Assembly: GCA_023213395.1 (NCBI GenBank) | Contig: CM041465.1 | Coordinates: 23,684,001-23,748,000 of the forward strand | DNA from: Cycas panzhihuaensis | Lineage: Eukaryota; Cycadophyta | Length of the DNA: 64,000 nt | Direction of reading: 5' to 3' | Shown here: piece after piece, positions 44,701 through 55,269 of the stretch | How positions within the stretch are numbered: position 1 is the first letter of the stretch | How the letters are laid out: each line of letters begins with the position of its first letter | Program-made: the position numbers and the translations under genes | The notes under the pieces: model-generated | What the model was told of the DNA's origin: nothing | Seen by the model: only the letters and a program-made list of their open reading frames with translations | Database searches by the model: none

Positions 44701-45105
44701 ACACGGGAAGATCTACGTGCAGGTATGTAACATTTCTTGGAACGACACCAATATCATGGAGATCCAGACGGAAGAAGATAGTTGCATACTCAATCTATGA
44801 AGCCGAGTACATTCTTTGCTTGAGACAAGCAAGGAGGTGATATGGCTTATAAATTGTTAAATACATTAAATGCCACCCAAACAAGTTCTACTAGCTTACA
44901 TGTAGATAATCAATCTACAATCCAGATGGCTAAAAATCCTGTATTTCATGATCGTACCAAACATATAAGTACAAAAGTCCATAGGATTAGAGAACTAGTT
45001 CATGATGGCATAATTCAATTGGAATACTGCCCCACAGCAGATCAAGTGGCCGATATCTTCACCAAACCACTGAAGAGGGTGAAGTTTGAACAGTTTTGAA
45101 AGTAA
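44701..45105 (+). pseudogene. RNase H of copia E2
   Basis: The first half (about 44670-44840, around the first Asp and the EAEY motif) is frameshifted. The second half is open from 44842: LHVDNQSTIQMAKNPVFHDR (Asp) and HISTKVHRIRELVHDGIIQL, then TADQVADIFTKPL (Asp), the normal copia C-terminus. Confidence 0.85.
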
Positions 45106-45554
45106 CTCAGCCTTAGGGCCTCCATCTATGACTGATTAAAGGAGATGACAATAGGACCATCATACTCTGTCTCCTTCGTGAAAACCCCTTGTGGGCACGG
45201 AAGGACAAGAGTAAGTCTCTGCTCTATCCCATTCGTGAAAACCCCATGTGGGTGTGAAAGGATAAGGGTTGTATCATTTTGGAAAATCTGAACCTGTGAA
45301 AACTCGAAAGGGCATGGGGGATGACCAAATGGTATATGGAGACTCAGTAGATTTCAGCTACAAAATTTATTGTACTGATTGGCTATCTGGCTACATTTAA
45401 AAAGCTGCCTGAGCCAGGTTAGTAGATTAGAAAATTTGTGGGTTTTCTTCCCCATGAGGGTTTCCCACAAAAGTATCATACTAGTTTGCTTTGTAAGAGG
45501 CTCAAATGAAGACCTCATAGGATAGAATAAAATAGAATGAAATGACCTTCTACC
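45106..45554 (+). other. Trailer of E2 with tandem repeats
   Basis: Three units of 57-62 bp from about 45175 to 45330 share TTCGTGAAAACCCC and TGGGCACGGAAGG. No gene. Confidence 0.7.
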
Positions 45555-45568
45555 ATTAAGGGGGAGAT
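45555..45568 (+). other. Polypurine tract of E2
   Basis: ATTAAGGGGGAGAT directly before the 3' LTR. Confidence 0.85.
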
Positions 45569-45865
45569 TGAAAAGGGTTAATGACATAAGGTCATTACAT
45601 TAGTTGATTATTTCGAAAAAGGGTCTTAAGTGAACTTTAAATTAGATCACTTAAGTGAAATGCACTTTCATGTGCATTATGTGTAATTTCATTTCACCTA
45701 ACTCAAATGCTCCCTCTCTCAATATAAAAGTAAAGCTCAATGGAGGAGATTCATTCTTACCTCCCCATTTTGTGAGAGTTACTTTCTTTCTCTCAAGTCT
45801 CTCTTGCTCCCATGTTTGCCTTTGTGTTTAGTACATGGAGATGAAGGATAGATCCACTCTTTTCA
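45569..45865 (+). repeat. 3' LTR of E2
   Basis: 297 bp, four differences from the 5' LTR. Confidence 0.96.
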
Positions 45866-45870
45866 GACAC
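45866..45870 (+). repeat. Right target-site duplication of E2
   Basis: GACAC, partner of 38343-38347. Confidence 0.95.
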
Positions 45871-46092
45871 CTGCCTCGCGTAGAGGTAGTTCCTGTGGGT
45901 CATCATAGGCTAGGGACATGTGAGATGCTCAAATAGAAATGCATAATCAATCATAAATATGAGCCAATCAATCATGCAATCCAACCAATGCTTCAATCTA
46001 TGATCTCTAAAGTAGCTAAGATAGGAGAGAGAAGCATACCTATGCTTATCTGAGTCGATCTATCTATACCCATTCCCGGTAGCTAGGAAACA

Positions 46093-46104
46093 CTGCCCCC
46101 TTGG
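46093..46104 (-). other. Polypurine tract of copy B
   Basis: CCAAGGGGGCAG on the minus strand, directly before TGTTTCC of the 3' LTR. Confidence 0.75.
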
Positions 46105-46239
46105 TAGCAGAGCCTCACTGCTCAAAAGCATGGTGTGGTGGTGAATGCTGGCAATAAGAATCATTAATAGCATGTGCATATGTAACAATCATAATAGTGA
46201 CAAGAGCCAAGGGTGCTAGCAAGTGTCATTGTAGAATGC

Positions 46240-46933
46240 GTGGATATGAGAATAGGGATGGAGACAATATAGGAACTGCCTATGCGCCACTCAGGAATTG
46301 ACTAGAAGCTATGATGGATGAGGGGGATACCCCCATCATGAGAGTGCAAAGAGAAGATATGATGATAACAAGAGCAAGTGTGAGTGAGCAAACTTAGTGG
46401 TCGCCATAGTTTAACCTCATTAGTGGTTAGCTTTAGGAGGTGTGAATGGGTCACAGGGTGGGGTGCAAGATGGCCTGAGAATTGGGCGACAAGGTGACTA
46501 GGCAAGTCTCTCAGGGGTAGTCATCAAGAAGAGGGAGGCAATGCTCAATGATTAGGCGAACAAGGTTGTCTACCTCAGTGTTGAGGGCCCAAGGGATGTG
46601 CTAGACATCGACAGATGAAAAATAAGGTAATAGGGACCTGGTGGTCAAGGCAAGGGCTCTCAAGCATAGGCATCACACCTGGTAGACCTAGGTGAGATGG
46701 GACACCACAACCTAGGAGTCACAAAAGAGGACGATAGGTCCATGGTGGAAACATAATGCATCCGTGAGAGACTCAATAAGAGTCGTATACTCAGCTTCCT
46801 TATTGGTGGCCTCAGGGAGGAAGATTTTGGAACACAAGAAACCATGTAGGGAAGGGGCATAGAGAATCCACTTGGTGATAGAAGGACTGGGGTTACCATG
46901 GCTCCCGCCATCGGTGAAGATGAGAAGCACCAT
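46240..46933 (-). pseudogene. Stand-alone extra RNase H of TatG copy B
   Basis: The ATG at 46933 begins MVLLIFTDGGSHGNPSPS; the same start is kept in copy A. Then ATNKEAEYTTLIESLTDAL (Glu), IVLFCDS-VVVSHL (Asp, with a stop for Gln) and ALNTEVDNLVRLIIEH (Asp). Homology with A continues through TNEVKLW and HDGGIPLIHHSF to about 46240, so the ancestral protein had about 230 residues. Its position just before the polypurine tract, far from pol, is the same in both copies. It would need its own transcript or internal initiation. Confidence 0.8.
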
Positions 46934-47494
46934 GAATGAGAGGAAGGGTGTCTCAGTAGATGAAATATGACAAAGTCGGTGGTGTCAAGGGGACATGGCT
47001 AATAAAGAGTAACTGTGAGAGGATCAAATAGCTAGTAATAAAGGCCGTGAAGGGTAGGAGGACCCAATAACAAGGCTACCCGAGGATGGGAATAGACTAT
47101 CCAATCACTGGGAGAGAACGATCGATGAAAAGGCCACCCTCGGGTGCCAAAGGTTGCTTAAGAAAGTAAAATGTGATCCCGAATGGAGGGGACGCTACCT
47201 CTGGGGATCCTAGAAGTATCAAAGGGTAGTAAAAATGGATCCAGGATGGTGAAAAGATCCAAATGAATATAAACTTATGTATATACAAAGGTGGCATGTA
47301 AAACGAGATAGAAGGGGCCTCGTGAAGGCAAGCAAACAGGCGCCATAAATACACCTATGAAAATCAGTAAGATGGAGGCCATAGGGGCAAAATGGGAGCC
47401 CAGGCCAAAAAGTAATGATGATCAGGGATGAAGGATGGCCCTAAAGGCTATCGTAGTGGCAGAAATGGAAGAAGTGCCCATCAGGGGCCCCGCC
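46934..47494 (-). other. Region between extra RNase H and antisense promoter, copy B
   Basis: It aligns with A 12288-12825. Hydrophobic sense frames are present but none is clearly coding. It probably contains a leader or promoter for the RNase H gene. Confidence 0.4.
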
Positions 47495-47503
47495 TATATA
47501 AGG
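47495..47503 (+). promoter_or_regulatory. TATA box of the antisense gene, copy B
   Basis: TATATAAGG in CCCCGCCTATATAAGGAAA, identical in copy A, 168 bases upstream of the antisense ATG. Confidence 0.65.
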
Positions 47504-47662
47504 AAACTCAATGAAAATGGAATTCACTTTCATGGGCTCATGAACGATTTCAGAGCCCTTCCCTTATGCAGCAAAGTGTTACCCCACTTTCAGAGAGATG
47601 CAGGAGGAGATTTGATCATTGGATTGAGGTGTAGAGATAGCCAGCAGGACCAGAGTGACGAG

Positions 47663-50079
47663 ATGGTAGTTGTGAGACTAGATCTAGTGAGTGGATCATC
47701 TAAACCTAATCCCATTTTGTGAATTAAACTTTATCACTTTTTGTCAGTTTTTGGAGTAGTTTTGGGCCCCTTAAGGGCAAAGAAGTGATCTCCCAGAGGC
47801 CAAACTGGACCCAGAGAGAGGCAGGACTGGGGCATTAGGTAGACCTAGTCTGAGTGAGCCTGAGTATGACTTGCTTGGGTAAAAATTTTAATTTTTTTGG
47901 GCCAAAAACCCCACCCTTTGGGGGGATGATGTTTGAATCACAAAAAAGATGGTAGTACCACAGGGCCCCAATTGCCCTGGGACCCTGGCTAAACTTCATA
48001 GTATCATGAAGTTTAGTGCAGTGCGAAGCTAGACTGGTAGAAAAATAAAATATGGCCTAAAGGGGAGCCAAATCCCAATCTGAGAGGGGCATGAGGCAGT
48101 CCTAGGGGCTAATAAGGAGGCTTTAGATAGGTTCTGACATTTTTCTTAAGTATTTGTAGGTAGTTATCAGAGTGGAGAACTGCGAAAACATAGGGATGGC
48201 TATGTTGAGCTTTATAGAGATGATGTCCCAAGGTGACAAGCAGGTTTTAGCATGGTGTGGCCTATTAAAGATCATGTAGATGTTGTAATGCATGTTAGAT
48301 CAATGACTTTTGGTCAATATAGTATCACAATGGGATGGGCAGAGGCATGTATTCCACCTCCCTAGGTAGGGGACGTCATGGTGATACCCAGGGATATGCG
48401 AAGAATTTTGGGAGTACCAACGACTGGCTGACTGGCATCACTAGGGGCACTACCTAGCAATAAGGTAGCACACACGAAGGCAACTATATTTTTCACTGGA
48501 CAGAACAAGTGGGAGAGGCAAGGGATACCCCTATAGAACATGGTTATGTGTGGAGTTCCTCGAGTGAGGAAGTTGATCATCTTATACATTATGTTCTGGA
48601 TATCTTAGAAATAGAAATATAGAGATATACCTGGCGAGTGGATGGATGTAGTTCAGAGATGTGAGGTCAGAGAGAGGCTCAACTGGGCCACCTTGATAGC
48701 GACAAACCTAGTTGTCCATCTAGACACTATCAAGGCAGCGAGGAGGGGTGGTTTATCATACAACACACTATTACAGTGTTGGTTCTTTAACCACTTCAGA
48801 GTAGTGGCACCCATAGGAGGACCACACCCTATCTCATAGTGGGCTCCTATGGTCCACAGGTGGCAGACTCATTTTAGGGGGACCAAGGACTAGGAACGCA
48901 TCTGTCACTCGGTGGAGGCTATGTCAGTAGACCTCCTTACCATGGCAAACCATATAGTTGATCCATACATAGGGGTGATGTAGGACAATGACGACGAGAC
49001 AAGAGGTGTAGGAGTAGCTCTTGGCGATGATAACGATGAAGGTGATGGTAGTGATGGGGCTGGCCCATCTGGAGCCGCAAGAGGAGAGGTAGGACTATCT
49101 GGAGCCATGGGACTAGAGGCTACCCCATTCAGAGCTATAGAGTAGGCTAGAGGCCCATTGACACGAGCCAAGAGGTTAAGGATCATGATTAGGTTAGGGA
49201 TGACAGCTGTGCCAACAGAGGAGAGGGGAGATGTCCCATTAGCCAAGGCAATTACTGAGGTGGTACCAGAGGAGGAGGAGGTAGCAATAGCTGGTGGAGC
49301 ACCTGAGGAGGAGGTTGTTGTTAGAGTCAAGGAGCCGACATCCCTAACAGATAAGACACTACATTTTCCTATCATCTTTTCAATAGCTAGATGCTTAGCT
49401 TTGATTTTGGTTTGATATATAACTCCATGTATTAACACATGGTATGTTGGACTTTATAGGTGTAGGTGAGATCCAAAGATTAGTAGAGGTTGTAGTATGG
49501 GAGATGTTCCCCCGGGCCTATGTAGAGGGGTAGCCTCCCATCCAGGTAAGAGAGGAGCCTAGATCGATAGGAGCCCACACAACAGCATTTGTCCCATTGG
49601 TTAGGGTGAGGGACATATGGATAACCGAGTCCTAGGAGTATGAGGTACATGCAGAATGGCTACAAGGTGAGCTAGAGGAGACCAGGGTAGAGAGAGATGC
49701 CCTACGAGGTCAAGTACAGGTGCTGGAGGCACAGAGAGATGCAGGTGGAGACACAGAGAGCTAGATTAGGATGGCGGTGCTAGAGGAGCATCTCTGAGGG
49801 ATGGAGGAGAGGTTCCAGAGTATGAAGGAGAGACTCTAGAGTGTGGAGGGCGAGAGAGATTATATCCAGGTGTGATATGATTAACTAGTAGACCATGTGG
49901 CATCAAGGTCATCGTGGAGCATGACTCATACCCACAGAGCGATGACAACCCCAGGGAGACCATGAGATGAGGGGAGCGAGGCAAGGAGCTCGTGGAGACT
50001 GAGGAGGAGTTTGGGAGGCATGTGCTCCCTAGGAGAGGGATCACATAGGCCAGGAGACAATACCCCAAGAGCGGGGTAG
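47663..50079 (+). pseudogene. Antisense plant-mobile-domain-like gene of TatG copy B (3 exons)
   Basis: Exon 1 is 47663-47686 (ATG, MVVVRLDL), exon 2 is 48160-49350 and exon 3 is 49460-50079. Intron 1 is GTGAGT...TTTGTAG; intron 2 keeps the TTTATAG acceptor but its donor is AT instead of GT. Exon 2 reads AMLSFIEMM, ILGVPTTG, LPSNE-like, then WATLIATNLVVHLDTIKAAR and LLQCWFFNHFRVVAPIGG, matching plant-mobile-domain proteins; a 1-base deletion near 48360 shifts it. Exon 3 (207 codons with the split codon) keeps one frame to TAG 50077: EMFPRAYVEG, TAFVPLVRVRDIWITES, coiled coil MEERFQSMKERL. Function is unknown. Confidence 0.8.
47990..48015. promoter_or_regulatory. Palindromic TAAACTT box in intron 1 of the antisense gene
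   Basis: TAAACTTCAT-AGTATC-ATGAAGTTTA, arms of 10 bases perfectly complementary. Copy A has GCCAAACTTC...GAAGAGTTTGGC at 11762-11791 in the same intron. The same box recurs in the TatG LTRs. Confidence 0.5.
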
Positions 50080-50825
50080 TAGCAATAGGATATAGTAGTT
50101 TTGATTTGACGAGGGGAAAGTACAGACCTCTAAGGAGTCACCATATGTTGCCACATGATTGTACTCCTCCCTACAAGGATTCCAACTTCCCACAGATGAT
50201 GTACCATACCATTTATATGATATGAAACATGATGATTATTTATGTATATAGATGGGGCCATTGATACCCCATTTGATGTATGATGATGTATATGTGATAT
50301 ATGATAGATGATGTATATTTGATTTTGCTTGTATGTGTATGTATGCATATGTATGAGGGTGCACAGATGCACGAGGAGGGATATATTATGATATTTTTGA
50401 TTGATTATTATATGATTTATGCTATGATAGTTGTTTGAGTTATACACACTTCCTTTCATGCAAGGCCATATTCCTAACAGAGGCACACACATGATCACCA
50501 TGAGCAACAACGATAGATGCATGTAAGGCTAGGGGATAGGGAAGCACACATGTCCACATGAGAGCATAGTGGAATATGCAAAGGAAGTGCTAATAACGAG
50601 GGAGTAACGACACTCCAACGTGTCATCCTAATTAGGGAATGTACCCAAATAGGAGGACGAGGTCCCCAGTGGAAGGAGAAGAAGGGGTTCGGTAGGTGGA
50701 ACCCAAAAGGAACAAGAAGGCCACCCTAAGCCATTATCTTGCCTATGACTAGGAGCAATGGAGACATGCTTAGGATGGTAGTTTAGGCTCATTTCAAAGT
50801 GCAAAAAGAAAGAAATAGAATAGTC
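50080..50825. other. Convergent 3' region of copy B
   Basis: Aligns with A 8988-9721. The sense peptide FEMSLNYHPKHVSIAPSH near 50795-50740 is shared with A. There is no recognised domain and no solo LTR. Confidence 0.5.
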
Positions 50826-52010
50826 ATACATAGAATTTTTTAAGGAATTTCCCATTAATAACATTCTCAAATTCAGGGCCTTCTAGGGTGGCGATCCTAT
50901 AAGCATCATTATCGAGACTCTTGAGAATGACAAAGGGACCAACCCATTTAGGTCTGAACTTGGTCAGGTGGTCATGGAGATATTCCAATTTGAGGACTTG
51001 GTCCCCAAGATGCAAAGGACAAGAATGAAGATGTTTATCGTAGGTCCTTTGTGAGTGGGCCTTAGGCACGAGGTTCACCTAGTAAACGGCTAAATATCTC
51101 TCATCCAAGGCTTCAAGATCTAGGAGGTAAGCCTGACAGATAGACTCCTCGTCGATAAGACCTCGAAGAGAAACTCATAGAGAGGGGATCTCCACTTTCG
51201 ATGGAAGTACCGCCTCGATCCTGTAGACTAGGGAGAATGGGATCATTCCCATAGCCGTGCAGATAGAGGTGCGATACACCCATAGGGTGGAAGGGAGCTG
51301 GAGGTACCAATCTCTTTGAGATTGGGTAATAGTTTTCTTTAGGATATTGATGAGAGTTTTATTGAATGATTCAACTTAACCATTTTCCTAGGGGTAATAA
51401 GGAGACAAGGTCTTGTGGTAAATTTTAAATTTCTCACAAAGTTCATCCATCTTCTTATTATAAAAAGGAGTTCCATTGTCTATAATCAAGATGTCCGAAA
51501 TTCCAAAGCAACAAATGATATGCTGGTAGACGAAGGTGGCTATCATCTTTCCATGAGTGGTAATTAGAGGGATTGCTTCTATCTATTTTGTGAAGTACTA
51601 CGTGGAAGTCAAGATGAACTTGTACTATGATGAAGAGGGTGGTAATATAGCCCTAATAAGGTCTAAACCCCATTAGGCAAAGGGCCATAGAGATACAATG
51701 GGATGAAGAGCCTTAGAGGGCACATGGGTGATGTTGGCGTGTTCTTGGCATCATCGACATCTCAAAGCACAAGCATGGGCATCCTTGAAAATGGGCAGCC
51801 AATAATATCCCATACGGAGGGTCCTTTAGGCCATGGATTGGCCCCCAAAGTGGCCCATGCAAATGCCATTATGGCATTCATGGAGTATTTGGTCCGCTTC
51901 GTAAGGAGTAGCGTAACAGAGAAAGATCCCGTCAAAGGATCTCTTATACAATACTTTATCCATGAGAAAGTACTATCCAGTGGTGGTTCAAATTTGTGAC
52001 CTAACTTTAT
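50826..52010 (-). pseudogene. Integrase of TatG copy B, broken
   Basis: The zinc-finger region is around 51990-51780. The core region around 51560-51380 still shows TDNGTPFYN-like sequence (51476) and the HKTLSPYY block. The C-terminal part is DHVLKLEYLHDHLTKFRPKW and VGPFVILKSL, ending GKFLKKFYV at 50826. Many stops and frameshifts are present. Confidence 0.75.
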
Positions 52011-52329
52011 TACTGGCTTCTGGGTGGTATTACTGTTGGGTGAGGTACCACACGATGTCACTGTACCACTCGCTATTAGCGAGCGAATGACAGGTAGAAT
52101 CACGAATGATCAAGATAGACTCATCGAGGAGAGAATCGTCTACAAGAACACCAAACGAGTTAGAGATAGAGGCATCTACAAGCTATTCTACCACTACCAT
52201 CCCCTTCTTTGATTTCCTATTAATGAATTAGAGATCGAATTCCTCGAGGAGGACAGCTCACTGGCCAGTCCTACCTGTTAGGTCAGATTGAGTGAGTAAG
52301 TAATGCAAGGGATCAAACTGAATGATCAC

Positions 52330-53774
52330 CTTAGTAGTATTTCCTAGCAAGTAGTGCCTAAACTTCTTAGTCATATGTACCAAGGAGAGTCAATCCTTTT
52401 TAGTAGGGGGATAATTAAGTTCATCAGCCACAAGGGTGTGGCTAATGAAGTAGATGGATCTCTTGGTTCCCGAATCATCCTCATGGGCTAACATGGCGCC
52501 TAGAGATTCATCGGTCACCAAGGTGTATAAGATGAAGGGCCTATCAAAGAGAGGGGATGCTAATGTTGGAACAGAAGTGAGGGCTTCCTTAAGTCCTTTG
52601 AAGACTTGTTGGGTCTTAGAAGACCAAACAAACGAGGCTTCCTTCTTTAATATGTTGGTAAGTGGTTTAGCAGTTACAATGAAGTTTGGTAAAAAGCTCC
52701 TAAGGAATCTAAGCCTTCCTAAAACCAACTTAATCTTTTGTTGAGTTTTAGCGGGCGGCATGTCAAGGATAGCCTTGACTTTGTTTGGGTCAATTTAGAT
52801 TCCTTGTTTTGACATAAGGAAACCAAGGAGTTTGCTAGAAGTGATGGCAAACATACATTTGAGTGGATTAAGGCTTATAAGGTACTTGCGGCATCACGTA
52901 AAAATGGCCTGTAAGTCGGTAGGATGATGATCTCTAACACGTGAGAGACCCATCATGTCATCCATGAGGACTTCTAATGACCTGTTGATAAGATTATGGA
53001 AGATGAATTGCATCGCCCTTTGATAAGTGGCACCTGCATTCTTAAGTGTGAAAGGCATTGCCTTATAAGCGAAAGTACCCTACAGAGTAGTAAAGGTCTT
53101 CTTGTGATGGTCTTCAGTAGAGATTTAGATCTGGTTATAACTAGATAAGTTGTCCATTAAGGACATAACTTCAAATTTGGCAGTTTGATCGATGATCTGA
53201 TCGATAAAAGGGAGTGGGAAATTATCCTTAGGACATGCATTATTGATATAATGGAAATCAATGCATGTCCAGATGGTCCCATTCTATTTACCAACGAGGA
53301 TAATGTTAGATACCCATTAGGGTAGTCGATGGAAGTGATTAGTCCTGCATTGAGGAGTTTCTCAACCTCCATCTTAATGATGGCTAAGAGTTTGGGGTGA
53401 AGTGGGTGTTGCTTCTGATGCATGGGACGAGCGCCAGGAATGGTAATAAGGTTGTGGGTCATGATTGAAGGATCGATTCCCTTTATATCAGAGTAATCCC
53501 ACGCAAAAACATCCTGAAACTCTTGGAACAGAAGGGCATACTCCTTCACCTCATCAAGAGTGCATTCTGCCCCAACCTTAATGACTTTACCAAGGGCAAG
53601 GACTATGTCCTGGGTTTCCCCCATGCACATGGCATTCCCTTCCTCAAAATAAAGGGGGGTAAAGTCAATGGGAAGAGGCAAAATAAGCGACGGGATCAGA
53701 TCAGCTAGGGTAGATCCAATTGCTAAGACCTTCTGGTGGCCAAGTCTATGGTGACCAAAAGCAAGGTTGGGCAT
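52330..53774 (-). pseudogene. Reverse transcriptase and RNase H of TatG copy B
   Basis: Pre-RT and RT start: ALLFQEFQDVFAWDYSDIKG, MEVEKLLNAGLITSIDYPNG (53774-53157). The catalytic motif at 52957-52968 is L-M-D-D, with Leu for the usual Tyr. RNase H: LTNILKKEASFVWSSKTQQV, FILYTLVTDESLGAMLAHED (Asp), TKKD-CLSLVH, then decay (52761-52330). The stretch to integrase carries no second RNase H. Confidence 0.8.
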
Positions 53775-54416
53775 GAAGCCCGCTAAATTCTCAAGTAAAG
53801 CCTCATCATTCTCAAAGTAATCTATCCCGTGGATGACCTTACTTCGAGTAGATAAGGCACAAGGGGAAGTAGGAGTGATGGGATCACCGTGGTCAACAGG
53901 TCACCTAACATCCCGAAAGGACTCGATGGAAGAGTAGGGAAGAGGTTCCTTGTAAAGGGAAAAGGGAGGTTCCCTAGATTCATTGTCTATAGAAGGCAAT
54001 AAAGGGGAAGACTTGAGGATCGACAGATCGATGCGAGTGACAACATGAGATACAATAGAACAATCACTCTCTCCAATGGGAGAGGTTCCAGGTCAGGATC
54101 CGGAACGAAGGGAGTACCCCCTACCAAAGCTAAGAAGAGAGACAGGGTGAGGGATATCCTCATCCTTACTATCATACTCATTGTCACTAAACAAGACGAG
54201 GTACCCGTAACTTCTAACACCAATAGGGGCAAAATAGTTAAAGTTAGAAGAAGTGGGTGAAAGGTCTTCTTCTAAGGGAGATGAGTCGGGGATACCTATA
54301 GAGCAAGCAGAGGTATGGGTGGAAGGGCCTTTGTCACCTTTCACTTAACCATGGTTTGCTTGATTAGTTTGATGGGATTATTTGATAGGAGGGAGTTCAT
54401 AGGATATAACTCTCAT

Positions 54417-54995
54417 TCACCCATCATGGACGAATTTGAGTTTCCCCCAGCGAGTCGAGCATATAATTCCCATCTGGTCAAGCCATGGGCATCCCAAAAG
54501 GAGGCTGTAGTCAACGTCTACATCGAGAACTACAATGCCGGTGAGGATAGTCTTGTCCTCAAGAGTAAGGGGGATCAAAATGGATCCTAAAGGTCTCTTC
54601 TTGCTACCGTTGTAACCTTGGCATCGCCATGGAACTGGTTCCAAAGCGAAAATGCTAAGCTCTTGCATGACGTATAAGGGCATGGCATTAACAGAAGAAC
54701 CATTATCGACAACGGTCCTTCACAAAGTGCAATCGGGTGTATCAATGGTGATGGTAAAAAGGAAGTTCCATTGGCACTCCCTTTCACTAGCAGGAGGAAG
54801 GTCCTTAGGATTGAAAGAAATGACAGGATCATGACTTTGGGCGATACCCAAAGCATGAACAAACGTGTCACCCAATCCTAAAGCTTCCAAAAGGAGTGTA
54901 TGTTGCTTAGGACAACTTCTCAAAACATCCATAATGGACATCCCAGTGGTGACAATATGAAGCTTGTCGATGACAGAAAAGGGCTTCCCCTTCAC
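54417..54995 (-). pseudogene. Protease of TatG copy B
   Basis: MKGKPFSVIDKLHIVTTGMS starts the block. DNGSSVNAMPLYVMQEL follows in a shifted frame (near 54710-54660), then DVDVDYSLLLGCPWLDQMG (54520-54475). It shows the family's D-N-G active site. Confidence 0.75.
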
Positions 54996-55269
54996 TATAG
55001 GTTAAGGAAGGGCCCTCCTAAAGTTATAGTGACTAGGGCGAATGGGAATGGTCTTGGGAAGCACAGGGACTTCTGGAAGAGGGTCAAGATGTGGGATAGA
55101 CGAAGAGGCGTTGGTTGCCTCTTTGGTAGCTTGAGACTGGGTTAAAGCATATAGAGGGGTAGCCTCAAGCATCTGGATCACCTTCTTTCCCTTACTCCAG
55201 GATTGCGAAGGTGAAGGGGTACGATGATCAGGGGAACATGAAAAAGAAGATGAACCTTGCGCACCCTTC

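Larger units (their letters stand above)
38348..45865 (+). mobile_element. E2, complete Ty1/copia element
   Basis: 7518 bp with two 297-bp LTRs (TGAAAAGG...CTTTTCA) and a perfect TSD. The domain order gag, protease, integrase, RT, RNase H is diagnostic for copia. The LTRs differ at 4 of 297 positions (1.3%), which makes it the youngest insertion in the window. Long leader (2 kb) and trailer contain tandem repeats. A few stops and frameshifts suggest it is non-autonomous now. Confidence 0.96.
35579..46092 (-). repeat. 3' LTR of copy B, interrupted by copia E2
   Basis: About 2.99 kb without E2. It starts TGTTTCC at 46092 and ends TA (decayed CA) at 35579. An (AC)n(CT)n microsatellite lies at 36163-36191 and is also in the other LTR at 57806-57831. 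The TAAACTT palindrome is at 38033-38058. Confidence 0.9.

Noticed and set aside
48905-49438. Serine/proline-rich frame of 177 codons on the minus strand of copy B
   Set aside because: It is the shadow of the low-complexity acidic end of antisense exon 2; copy A's homologous frame is much shorter and exon 2 explains the conservation.
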